Below, piece by piece: positions 38,775 to 51,400 of a DNA stretch of 64,000 nucleotides (position 1 is the stretch's first letter; each line of letters opens with the position of its first letter). The notes below the pieces were generated by a model. The model had not been told where the DNA came from, did not search any database, and was given only the letters and a program-made list of their open reading frames with translations. Made by a program: the position numbers and the translations under genes. This DNA comes from Rodentolepis nana. Taxonomy: Eukaryota > Platyhelminthes > Cestoda > Cyclophyllidea > Hymenolepididae. The stretch lies in NCBI GenBank assembly GCA_900617975.1, contig UZAE01012081.1, positions 1 to 64,000 on the forward strand, in the 5' to 3' direction.

Positions 38775-39856
38775 AGTTATTCCTGTTCAAGTCTGTCTAT
38801 TAAACTGAGGTGCATTTCTGAGTAACAAATTCCAAATGCAAAGGGGGAAAATATCTCCGCAGAACGTGATATTCAGCTTGGCTCTTGTTCGCAAGTGTGA
38901 ATCGTGAGTGTGCTTGGGCTTTTTACACAGTGTAACATTTTCGGCCACTCATTGATTGCTTTTCCCGCGCTTTCTACGTGTATTAGGGTGAAGGGTATTG
39001 CGTGCTACCACGGTACGATCTCATTGGTTAAATGATAATTCTGGGCTCGTGTGTTGTCTTAGGGCACAAGCGCATATGCCGTATTCCCTTCCTGAAATGT
39101 GCTGCCAATGCTTGGAACAGTGTTTACAAAAGGTGCGGGAAAGTCAAGACCAGCAGAGGAGGATTATATTAATAACAATCAATATTAATGACAGTAATAA
39201 TTACTAATTTTTCATTGTATTGTTAATATTAATATAATCCTAAACAAAGCAATTAATTGTATATTTTCATTTTGGGAAAGCACTAAGTCAAAAAATAGAA
39301 TTCTCTGTTCACTTTAGTCCCAGATTTAGGCTGGTGGTTCTTGCTCCAACATTCTAACTAAGTGCTTTATTGCCTTAATCACTAAGCAAATTCTTGACCA
39401 CAATGTTCAGGCTTAAGTTTAGATTCGAATTTTGAGTTAATTAATTTGGGTGATTGTATCGAGGTGAACTGATAGGTGTGAAAGTTAAAAGGTGGGATCC
39501 TGCAGCTACGTTCTGAGAATTTGTTCGTATTGGTTAGATGACTAATGTCTATGGAAAGACTGAATATTCGGCAGTTGTAGTTGAAAGTATTGTACACCTG
39601 AATTCGTGACAACCAGTACCCATTTTTGTTGTGTCGCTCTTTAACAGCCAATCAAACGAAAATTCGTAAGCAATTGAACAAATGTTAATAGTGTAACAGG
39701 CACTCCGCCTCCTTCCCGCCTATTTCACAAGATCTTATTCAATCTTAGCCATTGCTATATTTCATCGTATCTCCTCGGACTTTAAATTGTCAAATCAAGT
39801 AAAGGAGCCTCCAACCATATTTGCACTTTATTAACACATATCTTGTACCTTACTCT
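38775..39856. other. Upstream region of kinase gene
   Basis: Somewhat GC-richer than average between about 38930 and 39150, as often seen near promoters. No core promoter motif could be assigned. Confidence 0.35.
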
Positions 39857-39869
39857 ATATGCTCTACCT

Positions 39870-39940
39870 GGGGTGTGCGATAGACTTACCTCCACGTGGT
39901 GCACCCTGGGCAACGTATACTCATACGGCAAAAAGTCTAT
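39870..39940 (+). ncRNA. HDV-like self-cleaving ribozyme, intact fold
   Basis: All elements of the HDV-type double pseudoknot can be placed. P1 39870-39876 (GGGGTGT) pairs with 39901-39907 (GCACCCT), seven pairs including two G-U. P2 39880-39887 (ATAGACTT) pairs with 39933-39940 (AAGTCTAT), eight Watson-Crick pairs. P3 is ACC 39888-39890 with GGT 39898-39900, closing the seven-base L3 TCCACGT. P1.1 can form between L3 C's and GG at 39908-39909. J1/4 is GGGCAAC. P4 39914-39918 pairs with 39923-39927 around ACTC. J4/2 is GCAAA with the candidate catalytic C at 39929. Known: HDV-like ribozymes cut 5' of the first P1 base and occur at the 5' ends of several LINE families. Here that base is also the first base after the target duplication. 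Not computed or tested. Confidence 0.85.
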
Positions 39941-40178
39941 TAACCCGCAGTTGACTTCAAGCTACCAAGGCCCCCTGTATGACATATTCGACCACTTCCA
40001 CAGTGCTACATCACATTTTTTCTGAATTTTCAACCTTCGTCTTTGAAACACTCTTCAGTTCCCCTCCTCTCGACTTTTTTCACTTTGATGTACTTTCCCC
40101 TCTGTGAAACCTGAAGTCAACTAAAGGGCTAATGATAACCATCAAAACGCCTGCCATTTGATATAAAAAAATAAATAA
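39870..40178 (+). mobile_element. Ribozyme-bearing SINE-like element, copy 10 (best preserved)
   Basis: Perfect 13-bp duplication atatgctctacct (39857-39869 and 40179-40191), with the GGGG start immediately after it and an (AAAT)n tail before it. Ribozyme region fully intact (listed separately). After the ribozyme come a GACTTCAAGCTACC block, a pyrimidine-rich central part and the conserved 3' block ggctaatgataaccatc. It has no open reading frame of note. Confidence 0.95.
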
Positions 40179-40191
40179 ATATGCTCTACCT

Positions 40192-42948
40192 CAGAACTAA
40201 GAGAGAAGGCCTGGGAAATTTAAAATTCGATCGCACTTCTATTGTTATATTTTAAAGGATATTAGGAAGTCTCACTACTTGTTTAACCTATCAATCGGAA
40301 GTCCACTTGGGGGAAGACACCTTATCGTTACGATGTTTTGCAAACTGAAGAAGAAATAATAGTTGTTTTATTATCATGAAGGTAAGTTTAGGAAACTTCT
40401 CGTTGCACATTTGATTCGATAAAGTCTTCACTTTCTCTTGAAACACCTGTAAGAGTCCAGTTAGCAAATTAAATGAGAAAAAAACAATAAAAATTTTTTT
40501 GAAATGCTTATCTAACTTATTTTTATTTTCTATGGTTATGTTTTATCCACAGCGCATTTATTGTCTTCAATTTAAAATGGAGTAATTTGTAATTTCAATA
40601 TGTTATTTTTTGAGGATGCATGCGCGCTATCAACACGACGAAGGGACTGATCTTGAAAGACAAGAGGTGATGCTCAATCTAATCTGTGACAAAGTACAAT
40701 TGTTTCTCTGCACTTGTGCTATATATTTCTTGCCAAATTTCACGCATTTTGTAACTGTCACTTCAAAGGTTCCAGTAATTCGGCGAAAAATCTAACTTTA
40801 TGATATATCCCCGACGCATAAATGTTTCTTTTTTTCCTATGTTTACCAAATGTGAAAAAGTGACTGAATTCATGAACAAAGAAAAGGTCAAACAGTATGG
40901 CCAGGTTATCAGAATTTGCAGGCACAATTGATCTGTGAGGTGGTGGAGTGGGGGCTAACAAAACAGTCACGTGATCTCGTGTTTAGTAAAATCAGGTTTA
41001 CTGTTTCAATCAATATCAGATAATTTAGGTTGGGGAAAGTGAGATCACAAGAACTGTTACCTTCAACTCCCATGCTGGTGCCCATATGGTTCAGGTTTAA
41101 TTGAATGGGATACTCTAAAAATTCAAGCCATTAAGTCTATTTTGATAAAGTGGCCCAACCGCTTTAATTAATAATTTTTGGTTCCAGAACCAAAACCATC
41201 AAATTTCCAAGTCCGTTTCCCTTTTCCCAGTATGCTTCTCTATATATGCACCCCGTCCCGACCTTTTCTTTAGTAAAACCCCTTAAGTTAATGTCCGTAA
41301 AAGAAGATTACTCAATAGTAGTTCAATCAAACCCGAGTGCTAATAACCAAGACTTCATTTTGTGCAACTAGATTTCTACCAGTATCCCTCTTGCTCAAAA
41401 AGGTCACGGCACTAACATCACTGTAAATGTGTTGACCAGACTAGATAAGATGACCTTTGACATAACAAACTTACACATACACGCACATTCACGCATTCAA
41501 CATTTGGGCTTCTTAACACAGCAAAGGTGTATGATATGAGCCCATTATAAATAAAATTACTTTACTAATTAAACGCACTACTGAAATGAGATCAATATTT
41601 CTTAATTTTTTTTCTAATTTAAGAGAGTAATTTCCTTTTTTCATTAGTCAACTTAGAGTCAGGTATTGTACTATATTTGACTTTGAGGCTGCGAAGGAAT
41701 TCAAATCCCTCATTTTAAAAAAAGCTTACTTTGAAGCATTTGTCCCGACAACTTTTCTTCAATTGGAATTGACAAGGTGAAAGTAATATTGTGGAAAATT
41801 GTTTGTTAAATATCTGCACTTTGGGAAATAAAATTTTTATCGTTTAAATCTCCTATACTTCCTCTCAACATTATATTTAATATCCACTTGCATATTTCAA
41901 GGCCATACTTTAAGTTCGTGTTGTGCCCTCATCTCAAATCTGGTAACTTGGATATCGGGGCTTGTAGATTGTCAAAGGAATGAACTTTACAGTTAACCCG
42001 AAAATGTTAAGGACAAGGATGGGAAAATTGCGGCAGAACTTCAGAGATACCCTCAACTTACTAGAAAGAGGTCTCCATTTTTCACCTTTCTCCCATTGTT
42101 GTAATTGGAAAATTTAAACATTTTTCATTCTTGCCTCAATTTTTTTCCTAACGCAAACATTAACTGAAAATTGTTGGCCACACAGATTTCAACTCCACTA
42201 GCCCAACACACAAAGGTAAGAGAGTAAATGAGAGCAAGAACAGTAAATGAAATATGATGGTCACTGTGCATTCCTTTATTTAAGCAGGTAGATTTTAAAG
42301 GCGAACTTCTTCTTTGTTCGTTCAGTTAAATTAAATGAAAGGAAAAATTCTCGAATAGTCAGCTTTTTAATCAACGGGCGATTCAACAGAATTCGTAGTT
42401 AACGTATCATTTTTAAGAGAATGCTGTAAGGTGATTTGAGCTTATTCTATTTAGAAACCTGTGCCTAATCAAAGGGTTATACAGATTGGAAATAGTTACC
42501 GCCATTCATTGCAATAATCCGTCAGGTTGAAGATATGCAGCCTAACGCAAAATATTCAAACTGTGCTCAACCAATACTGGGACTCTGTAGGATTTTATAT
42601 GCGATCTACTGAAGGGTACTCACCTTTTGGCAAAAGGGGTGTGAGGATTCTTGTAGTTCAAAGCAGATCTAAACACCGTTGAGAAATGTGTGCCCATGTT
42701 AACTTACAACAGAAACAATTCTACACTTCTTCAGCTGACTATTTTTAAATGACAGCTTTATTCTCTATTTTTATTACATCTTTTTAAATTCCTTTTGACC
42801 AAGTTGTGTGGAACCATTTTTTCATCAAAACCATACTTTCCTCTGAATGACCGTTGATTATAAAACTGGTGAAAATTGCTTACGCAAGAATTCTCCCCCA
42901 CCCCACCCCCGACACCCTAAGCCCGTACACTTCAAAGGTCAGATGATT
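40192..42948. other. Gene-poor region
   Basis: No exon, RNA gene or repeat termini recognised. Confidence 0.4.
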
Positions 42949-42962
42949 ATATTACTTGGAAT

Positions 42963-43303
42963 GGAGTGTGCGATAGACTTACCTCCATGTGGTTCACCCT
43001 GGGCAACGTATACTCACACGACAAAAAAGTCTATTAACTGGCGGTTGACATCTGACCTCAAACTGCCATGACCCCACTCTATGTCATATTCGACCCCTTT
43101 CACAGTACTCACCTCACCTTTTCTCTAACTTTGTGTCTGTCTGTCTTTTACATCTCTGAATCGCTCTTCTTTTCCCCTGTCGAATTTTACTCACTTTAAT
43201 GTTCCTCCCTTCTGTGAAGCCCGAAGTCAACTGATAACTATCAAAATGCCTGCCATTTGAAATAAATAAATTCATCAAAATGCCTGCCATTTGAAATAAA
43301 TAA
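42963..43303 (+). mobile_element. Ribozyme-bearing SINE-like element, copy 11
   Basis: Perfect 14-bp duplication atattacttggaat (42949-42962 and 43304-43317). The last 30 bp (tcaaaatgcctgccatttga plus AATA tail) occur twice in tandem (about 43239 and 43273). P1 has a mismatch and L3 reads TCCATGT. Confidence 0.93.
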
Positions 43304-43317
43304 ATATTACTTGGAAT

Positions 43318-44277
43318 TTGAAGTTGGCCACTTCAGCGGCATGACTTTCCACAAACCCATGATAGTATTGTCTGCAATTTATTTCCCTTTATCGATTCTC
43401 AGAAAATAATGAGATATTCTGGAAAAAAGTGTTTTCAAGATAATACAGCTGCATCCTTAAATATATTTATATTTATTTATTCTATTTCCATTTTGGAATC
43501 AATAAAAGGGGTGAGTATGGGAGGCTCTATCGGTAAACAACTTCTAACCTTCAGGTCAAGGACCTAAATTGAGACTAAAAACATATATTATCAGTACTCC
43601 TTTATAGGCTAAGTAGAAAGCTGACTATATTCTTGCTACTAAATGAATTGATCTTTTGAATTTTGCGATTGTAATAAAGATGTTGTGCATTAGCTAGATC
43701 TTTGTCAAAGTTAGTGGCATATTTCAGTGGATAGAGTAGTATTTCAATGTTATCATCAGAAATAGTAGAGAATATCGCATTCAAAATCTTGCTTACTTTC
43801 AATTTCGCAACAAATGCTCAAGTCTAAACTTATTCTTGGCGATTTGAACCATCTGACCAGTTAAAAAATTACGCGATCACTTTCAAACATGCGACAATAT
43901 AATTGGCACAACGCTAGCAAACTTGCAGTGTCCCCAAGGCGTTTTATTACCATTTTGTCAATAACGTTTAGTGTTGATAAAGTAATATTTCCATCTGAAT
44001 GCTTGGTGAAATCAACGTCTCAACAACGTCACTTAGCTCAGACGTCGTGTCTTGGTTAAATTGGGAGCTATCAATTGGAGATTGTCACTGTTTAGTGATA
44101 ATGGTAAAGACATGACACGGGAGTAAACCGTGGAATAAAAAAAACACCCTATCACAAGACTTACTCCTTGTTTATTTGCATTTTAGCAGGTGATCAGAGT
44201 TAATGTGAGCAGTTGATTTGTAAAGTGCATCAACGGGTTTAACTAAATTTTGGTCTCAATTTGTAGAAGTGACATTT
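43318..44277. other. Intergenic, no gene recognised
   Basis: Nothing supported beyond short open frames. Confidence 0.4.
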
Positions 44278-44583
44278 AAATTTATTTATATCAAATGGCA
44301 GGCTTTATGATGGTTATCATTAGCCCTTAAGTTGACTTTAGGCTTCATAGAGGGGATGGAACATCAAAGTGAAAAAAGTCGAAAGGGGGGACAGAGGTAA
44401 AAGAGACACAGACACGAAGGCAGAGGAAAAGTAAGGTGAGTACTATGGAAGTGGTGGAATATGACATGCAGTGGGGTCATGGTAGTTTGAAGTCAGAAGC
44501 CAACTTCAGGTTTATAGACTTTTTCCGTAGAAGTATACATTGCCCAGGGCGCACCACGTGGAGATAAGTCTATTGCACAGCCC
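44278..44583 (-). mobile_element. Ribozyme-bearing SINE-like element, copy 12
   Basis: Antisense copy with recognisable ends (tttatttatatcaaatggcag left; ccacgtggag with a degenerate GGGC start right). Target duplication is not clear. The J4/2 cytosine is absent, so the ribozyme is probably dead. Confidence 0.85.
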
Positions 44584-45723
44584 GTAATTTGCAAACAAAA
44601 TGCAATAAAGCTTTTACTCTAATGAAGAGATTAAAAATTCTTTCACAACCCATTTACTTGGAGCATAAGCGTAAATAATTTTGATTTTGTAAAAATTGTT
44701 AACTGCAATAGAATGAGAAGCAGGAGAGACTCGTTTTTGTGCCAATCAATGACATCGCTTAATTTAACTATCCAAATTTATCAAATATTTATAGTTAACT
44801 AGGAATTCTCCCCTAACTTATGCCTAACAAAGTTAAAATACCCCTTATCTCTGCAAGATGTTTTTGTCAGCTTACCAATTTGACATTTATCATTAGCGAA
44901 TAGAAATTATGGCACAACTAGAAATACAGTTGATAGGCCCTCTTCTCGGCTGTGATTGCGAATATTTGCGCATTTAAATGGAGGCGAATGAAACGCAGCA
45001 TAAAATTTCCAATAAAAGAATAGAACAAATTGCTAATAATTTTGTGCTCCCCCCCCCCCCCCCAAAAAAAAAAAAAATTAACTTGTCTACTTTTAATATA
45101 ATTTATGCAATTTTAGCGTTTATATAATTAAGTTCAATTTCATAAAGACAATCGAAAGTAATTATGTTTGTGTGCTATTAACAATAAATTTTTAATTTAG
45201 GGAAAAATAAATTGACTCTTTCTATCATATAGTTTAGTCTGAAAATGGTTTCGAATGCAATGCATTTAGTTGTTGCCTGTAGACAAGATTATGCATTCAC
45301 GGGTCAAGTGTGTACAAATTGAGTTTATTGGAATAAATTAGGCTTGCGAATTTGCCCATTAAATATTCAAGAGAATATATAATAAGCTGTCTCAAGTGAA
45401 CCTAAATAAATAGAATTTATAAATCGTGTCATGCGCATATAATATTCAATTTGTCTATCCCATCTCAGTGTAGACAACTTGGTGAATACAAGCACCAGCA
45501 GATGAGAAACAATCGCATTAAATTAAGTTCCAATCATGGCTTCATATAATTAGCTTCTTAACTAGAACAAGCCAAAAGCTGATCGGCTATTTCTGCTTGC
45601 CTGGTTTCTTCCTCAAGTTCCATATCAATGAAAACGAGCGCTTTATGAAATTTACAGTGAAAAGTCATCTGACTCAAAACAACGTTTTAAAGTTAAAGAG
45701 AACTCTTAGCTATCGATAAGCCA
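44584..45723. other. Intergenic with C15/A13 tract
   Basis: A run of 15 C followed directly by 13 A at 45049-45076. No gene seen. Confidence 0.4.
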
Positions 45724-45727
45724 TTAA

Positions 45728-47197
45728 GGGGGTATTCTGGTCTAGAGGCATGAATTTTAGGTCATTTTTGAAGTGCTGTAAAAAAGCAAGCAATATTTTT
45801 ACTATCAATTTTTTATATATTATTTATTCACCTTAGAAGCATACAAAAAAAACTAAAAAGTAAAAAAATTTTAAATTTGTTATTTATCAGCTGATGGAGT
45901 GGGGCGTCCAAAAAATATGGTGCATGATCATACCCACGATTTTAGCTCCCCAAGCAATCTGAAATCAAAAAATAAAAAAGATTATCAATTAAGCAATCTG
46001 AAATCAAAAAATAAAAAAGATTATCAATCTACAATGATGTCGCTATGTCCGGAACTACGGAAAAGTTTAAGCAATATTTATTTACAAAGTGGCGACTGTC
46101 TAAAGGAAAAAACCATTTTTGTACCACTTTTTTGGACATTCTTCAATTTTTTAAAAATAATAAAGTAAAACATTTTGCAGTCTAAGTCATAAAATTATAT
46201 ATTTAACTTACATTTATTCAATCTGCCATTCCTGCTGCATACATCGGACCTTCCTCGACTTCGAAAAAACTATTTTCGGAGTCTCTGTTTTCTATTCGAG
46301 CCGTTCTGGCCTCCTTTGATGCGCTTTAGGTTCATATCTCGGAGCGGTCAATCCGAGTGTTGTCTCGTCTGATAGCAAATGCATGCGCTTCTAAACCAAT
46401 TTTCACTCCCATAATCGTCATTATCTTCAATATTGGTATAAATCCTCCATTAAAATACACACAGCAATAAATATTGCAATTTCAATGATCTGACACCCGG
46501 AATGCAGACCCGGAATGGATATGCTTTGGAGCGAAAGTCCATATCAGCGAAATTAGAGACTCATTATTATTTAGAGTTTCTGAACCCAAACATCGATTCA
46601 ATAACTATTCTGATAAACTTTGAATGGATTTGTCAACGAATGGACATGATGGAATGTAGCGTAGACTATTGCAACTGCATTGTAATGCAATTTTGAACCC
46701 GAGTCTGCGTTGAGCCGTTCTTGAAAATATAATCTCGTTGTTGTATGTAGTACACGAAATAAACGAAGAAATTGCAGAAAAGACCGTGAAAAACTCCAAA
46801 ACACATTAGTCGTAATTATTATCTATAATTACCTCTTCATCATTTGATTTCCTCAATTTTGCTGCTAATGCACTCGTAAAACTGGTGTTTTCCTGTTCCG
46901 CAAATCAATTGCCGTGCAAATCAATTGCCGTGAAATATATATACAGAAATATATGTATATATAACGGAACAAAAGGGATTACTAAGCAATATAGATTCAG
47001 GTAGTCGGAGAACTCATTATGTCTTGTTCGATTAGTTGCAGCCCAACTGATTTGGATGCCTGCTCAGCAAAATATTTATATCTCCAAAACTAATTTGAAT
47101 TTTGGAAATCCTCTCGTAGACATATTCTTGAATAGTTGAACTATGAAAATGTGCGAAAAAAATAGTCGAAAATTTTTTTCTAGACCAGAATACCCCC
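45728..47197. mobile_element. TTAA-flanked DNA transposon, Kolobok/T2-like ends, non-autonomous
   Basis: A perfect 19-bp terminal inverted repeat, GGGGGTATTCTGGTCTAGA at 45728-45746 and its complement at 47179-47197, with TTAA directly outside both ends (45724-45727 and 47198-47201). TTAA duplication is known for piggyBac and Kolobok-type elements. Ends beginning with a G run after TTAA fit the Kolobok/T2 pattern better than piggyBac, whose ends begin with C's. Inside, a 39-bp unit starting aagcaatctgaaatc is doubled (45952-46029), which gives a 13-residue peptide repeat in one short frame. No transposase is recognisable, so it is presumably a deletion derivative. It also contains the motif shared with 29650-29694. 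Confidence 0.8.
46905..47011 (+). repeat. Short duplicated unit and shared 45-bp motif
   Basis: caaatcaattgccgtg occurs twice head to tail near 46903-46932. The segment at 46966-47011, containing actaagcaatatagattcag and gtagtcggag, closely matches 29650-29694 in the kinase intron. Both copies sit beside TATATA sequence. Confidence 0.7.
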
Positions 47198-47201
47198 TTA
47201 A

Positions 47202-47969
47202 GTTTGCATTAGGTTGCTTGAATATGGAAGTGGTCTTGAATCATTGCAGAAACACATGTTCCAAACAATAACTGTCAGGCAAAAGCCATGGAGGCAGATT
47301 CTGTAGGAGATACTAGAGCCTCTGGGCAACAGATGGTGAATGTCTATGTATGAATTCAATCTCTTTTTCTGCAAAAATAAATATCCTTGGTCATTGAATT
47401 ATTTGATGTCCACACTTGGCGCCTGTCCTAAATTTGCTATTAGCTATAATAAATGATAACTTTGAATAATTTGTCACTGTTATTTAACTCCTATTTTTCT
47501 CACGAATATAGAATGGACCACGTAGCTTCTTTTAGTCATTTGACTTATTAAGTTGATACAATTACCTATACCTTTTAGAAATAAAATATTGCAGATTAAA
47601 TTGACTAAATTACTAATCCATAAAGTGACTTTTAAATGGAAAATTATGTAATAGGATTAATAAATGGAGTAGACAATAGGAGAATTCTAGGTTCATTCGA
47701 AAAAACACAAGCGGGTTATGATTAATATGCATAATACCATTCACATTGCGTCGGAGTTAAGCTGCTGACATTAAATTTTCATGAGGCAACTGTGGCGTAT
47801 CTTTAGTTCCCAAAATTCGTATTCGAAGGGAGTTTGAATACATTGAAAATAGATTAAGTGTTCTGAAAAAAAGGCGCCCCCAGATGCTTCGTCTTATGGC
47901 AAAGAAAATACTTTTTAGTCCATATATCTAAGCATAATTTAGACTGATCGGTAGATTGGGAGTATGATT
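47202..47969. other. Intergenic, no gene recognised
   Basis: No supported feature. Confidence 0.4.
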
Positions 47970-47982
47970 TCAATCGAAATAT

Positions 47983-48398
47983 TCATTTATTTATATCGAA
48001 TGGCAGGCGTTTTGATAGTTATCATTAGCCCTTTAGTGGACTTCGGTCTTCATAGAGAGGAGGAGAAACATCAAGGTGACAAAAAGAGGACTTCAGGCTT
48101 AGGCGTTTTGATAGTTATCATTAGCCCTTTAGTGGACTTCAGGCTCCACAGATGGGAAGGAACACCAGAGTGAAAAAAAAGTCGAGAAGGGGGGGTGGAA
48201 TAGAAGACTGTTTCAAAGATGCAAAAGAGAGACACAAAGGTATAAAAAAGGTGAGGCGAGTAATGTGGAAGTAGTCAAATATGACATACAGCGGGATCAT
48301 GGTAGTTTGAAGTCAACTGCCGGTTAATAGACTTTTTTGCTGTATGAGTATACGTGGTCCAGGGTACACCAAGAGGAGGTAAGTCTATCGCACACCCC
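47983..48398 (-). mobile_element. Ribozyme-bearing SINE-like element, copy 13 (duplicated 3' part)
   Basis: Antisense copy with duplication tcaatcgaaata on both sides (47970-47981 and 48399-48410). The 3' block gcgttttgatagttatcatt occurs twice (about 48007 and 48103). P1 and P2 remain pairable, but L3 reads TCCTCTT and J1/4 is changed. Confidence 0.92.
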
Positions 48399-48410
48399 TC
48401 AATCGAAATA

Positions 48411-51400
48411 CTGGAATAGTACTTCGTCGCTGATGGGAAAAGCTACTTAGATGAGAAAAATACTAAGTTACATGTCACTATCGTGAATATCATTTAGACA
48501 TATGGAGTTGTAACTAGCTTTGTCTCCTTACACGACCAAAAAGCACATAGAAATTGATTAAATGAAGTTGGCCTATTTTTGCAAACACATTCCCACCTTT
48601 CCGTGGGTGTTTGCACAAAAAACGACAACTTTATACTTCAACATTAAATAACCAAATAACTGGCAAATATTTTGCATTAAATAGCTTTCATTCCTTCTGG
48701 GAGCTAGCTTTTAGAAATCGGTAAATTTTAAAAATTTGGACAGAAAATCAACTTTCATTTTCCCGATTAAATATGCAAAAAATGAATGCCTCTGTTGAAA
48801 TGATTTTAGACACAACAGTTTATTTTATACCTCTCACCAAAGTATTTTGACTAATCAAATTGCCTGTCATATTTTTTTCCCTTAATTTCAAAATCCTTTT
48901 TACATAATAAAAGGCAATTTTTTGATAATATTTACCAGAAGAAAGGCGAACATTAAATATTGTAATATTGAGAAGGCATCAAGATAATTTGGACAATTCA
49001 AGTATTAGTGAAGAACAAATCTTGTTGTCCGATTATTTCAAAAAAACACACTAGATTATTAAACCATTCTCAGCAATTAGACTCTGAATTATATGTCTGT
49101 TGTGCTCCGAAATTTATGAATACATTAAGTACATAATCAGTCAACCTAGTTGAGCATATCTTAATTTACAGGAATTTGCAATAGCCTCGTTTTCTTTCAT
49201 GCTCCATTGACGCTAGTTCCTTATTCTACCAAATCGTTCTAACTCGTCTTGCTTTCTCTTATTTCGCACCCACTGTGAACTACATAAACTCCAGGCATTT
49301 TAAAACAGGGCAGGCCTAGTAACTTGCCAGCATTTGGGGAAAAAAACTTAGCAGGATCTCTTAGTCCGACTAGACTGGCACTTCATTGTATGAATTTAGG
49401 CCTACTTTACGTTATTATTATTATTATTATGACTTAAAGTTTCATTAACTTGGTTGACTTCACTGCCATGAATACGCGATCCCAAGGAGGTATAAGAAAA
49501 TATCATCGTTCTTATCAAAACAATTTGTTTCATTACCAACTTTCCAACAATTGAAAATGATTCCAACTTTAGTTCCTCTAAACACAATTTAAATAATTAA
49601 AACATTTCTATATTCAATAAATCGGAATTCATCAAGTTCTCTGTTTTTCGGATTATTCGTCATCTAATTCAACTAATTGATGATGGAAAGGCTGCGCTAT
49701 ATTTTGACAAGCCATTTTTTCAACAAGAAATGTAAAAACAGCCAACATACTGTGCAGCTAAATTTGAAGCTCATCACATTAATGCATTCGCCAGCATTTT
49801 CTTAACATTCTCCAGACTGCCATATATTATAGTATGATAGCTGCTTGCGTTCATTCCAACAATCTGAGCATGTCTCATTTAGTTAGTATTCACAAAAGTC
49901 AACTGAGAAATTCATTGTGTGCATTTAGTACACAAATGTTTAGGTGTCTCACAAGGGGTGCTAACTTCTGAAAAGCATGGAATTTCCCCAGATAAGGATA
50001 TCTATAGTGTATAGGAATTAAAATAGAAAACAATGACTTTAATCATAAGAATATACAAGAATAAATTGATACAAAAGTCATTGTGAGTCCATATAAAGAA
50101 GAGAATTCACTCACTGAATAAGAAACTGGGTAAATCAGGAAATTCTAACGGATATGAAATGATGGAAGTAGACAACTAGGCATGTAATGTGTGGTCAACC
50201 AAGTCAAAGCTGGCTTAAAATCAGCACATTATTTCATTAATAAAAAAAACCATTGCCACAAAATTGAAATTGAATGCATGAAACACAAATGACAGATCAA
50301 CTCACCAAAGAAAATTGCTTTTCAATCCCCTTACTTAAACTGTCATAATTTTTAAAAAAATGCCACGAATTTGTTATTTTTCATCGATTCTTTGATTACC
50401 AATGAAATAGTAGTCAATCTGCCAATACTTTTCCATCTCAAGGCCATGCGCGAACACTAGAAGACATGGAGCATTTAGACAAACTGTCTGTCTTTCACAG
50501 AAATATCTTAAATTGGGTTTGTTGCCAATAATGCAAGAAGCTGGCATCGTAATTGGATATCAGTAACCTACTTGGCACACTCCCTCACCGAACACCTGTT
50601 TAGCGCATCTGCATTGCGTGGAGGCATAAGAACGTTTAGGTAAATATTTGTAACCTTTAAAATATTTTTATTTAATGTAAATACATCCTTTCATAATCAA
50701 TAAGGCACAAAAACAATAAGAATTAATATATTTACCTAATCATAAGTGTTAGCAAATAGAGTTTAGTTAGGTTGCCTTTTATTCTTGTTAAATTCAATTT
50801 TGGATTTTCCTTCCATTGTGACACAAGTTTTAAACAGGAGTTGCTTCGATATACTTCACCCAGAAAAGGGAACGAATTCATTTTAATCTTTGCAGAGGGA
50901 AAAGTGTGGGAGATTTTGGTGGCATGCGAATTGTTGTTTATGCTAGCGTCATTGCCTTAGATAAACGTAAAATATATATATCAAATTAGAGAAAAATTTA
51001 AGAGGCATAGGAACTTGAAAAATAATAAAACTGCCCCCCCCCCCCAAGCACAGTAATTCAGTTAGAGCAAGACAGCTTACAATTTGAATATTGCCCATTG
51101 AGTGTGAGTCCATACCGTTATAGCACATATGGTCACTAGATCAAAAATTAGTTTTAAATAAAAAGCGTTCACCCCAGGGTACCATTCTTCAATGAGTTGA
51201 GTTAAGTTTGTAGTTTTTGCCGTCACAGGTCAATCATCCTGAGATTTGATGAACTCCTTAGCATTAGTTTAGATCATTTATCATTCGCAAATTTCAAAAT
51301 AAAAAGGACATTTTTTTCAAACCAACTTGAGACAGACCCTTGCGCCTTGTGAGCTTTAGGAAGATAACTAGTTCTATAGAAGGGGGTAGGTGCAAAAATT

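Noticed and set aside
39843..40025. Open frames inside ribozyme elements (similar peptides with RLTSTWCTLGN or the antisense equivalent in several copies)
   Set aside because: The similarity comes from the non-coding repeat. Frames are short, start and stop at different places and ignore the element's boundaries.
39870..40178. tRNA-derived SINE with pol III A and B boxes
   Set aside because: No convincing A box/B box pair at proper spacing; the 5' end is explained by the ribozyme fold instead.
45899..46168. Frame inside the TTAA element as a transposase
   Set aside because: About 89 residues with a 13-residue duplication and no catalytic motif.
45728..47197. piggyBac assignment for the TTAA element
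   Set aside because: TTAA fits, but piggyBac ends normally begin with C's, while these begin with G's; no piggyBac transposase seen.
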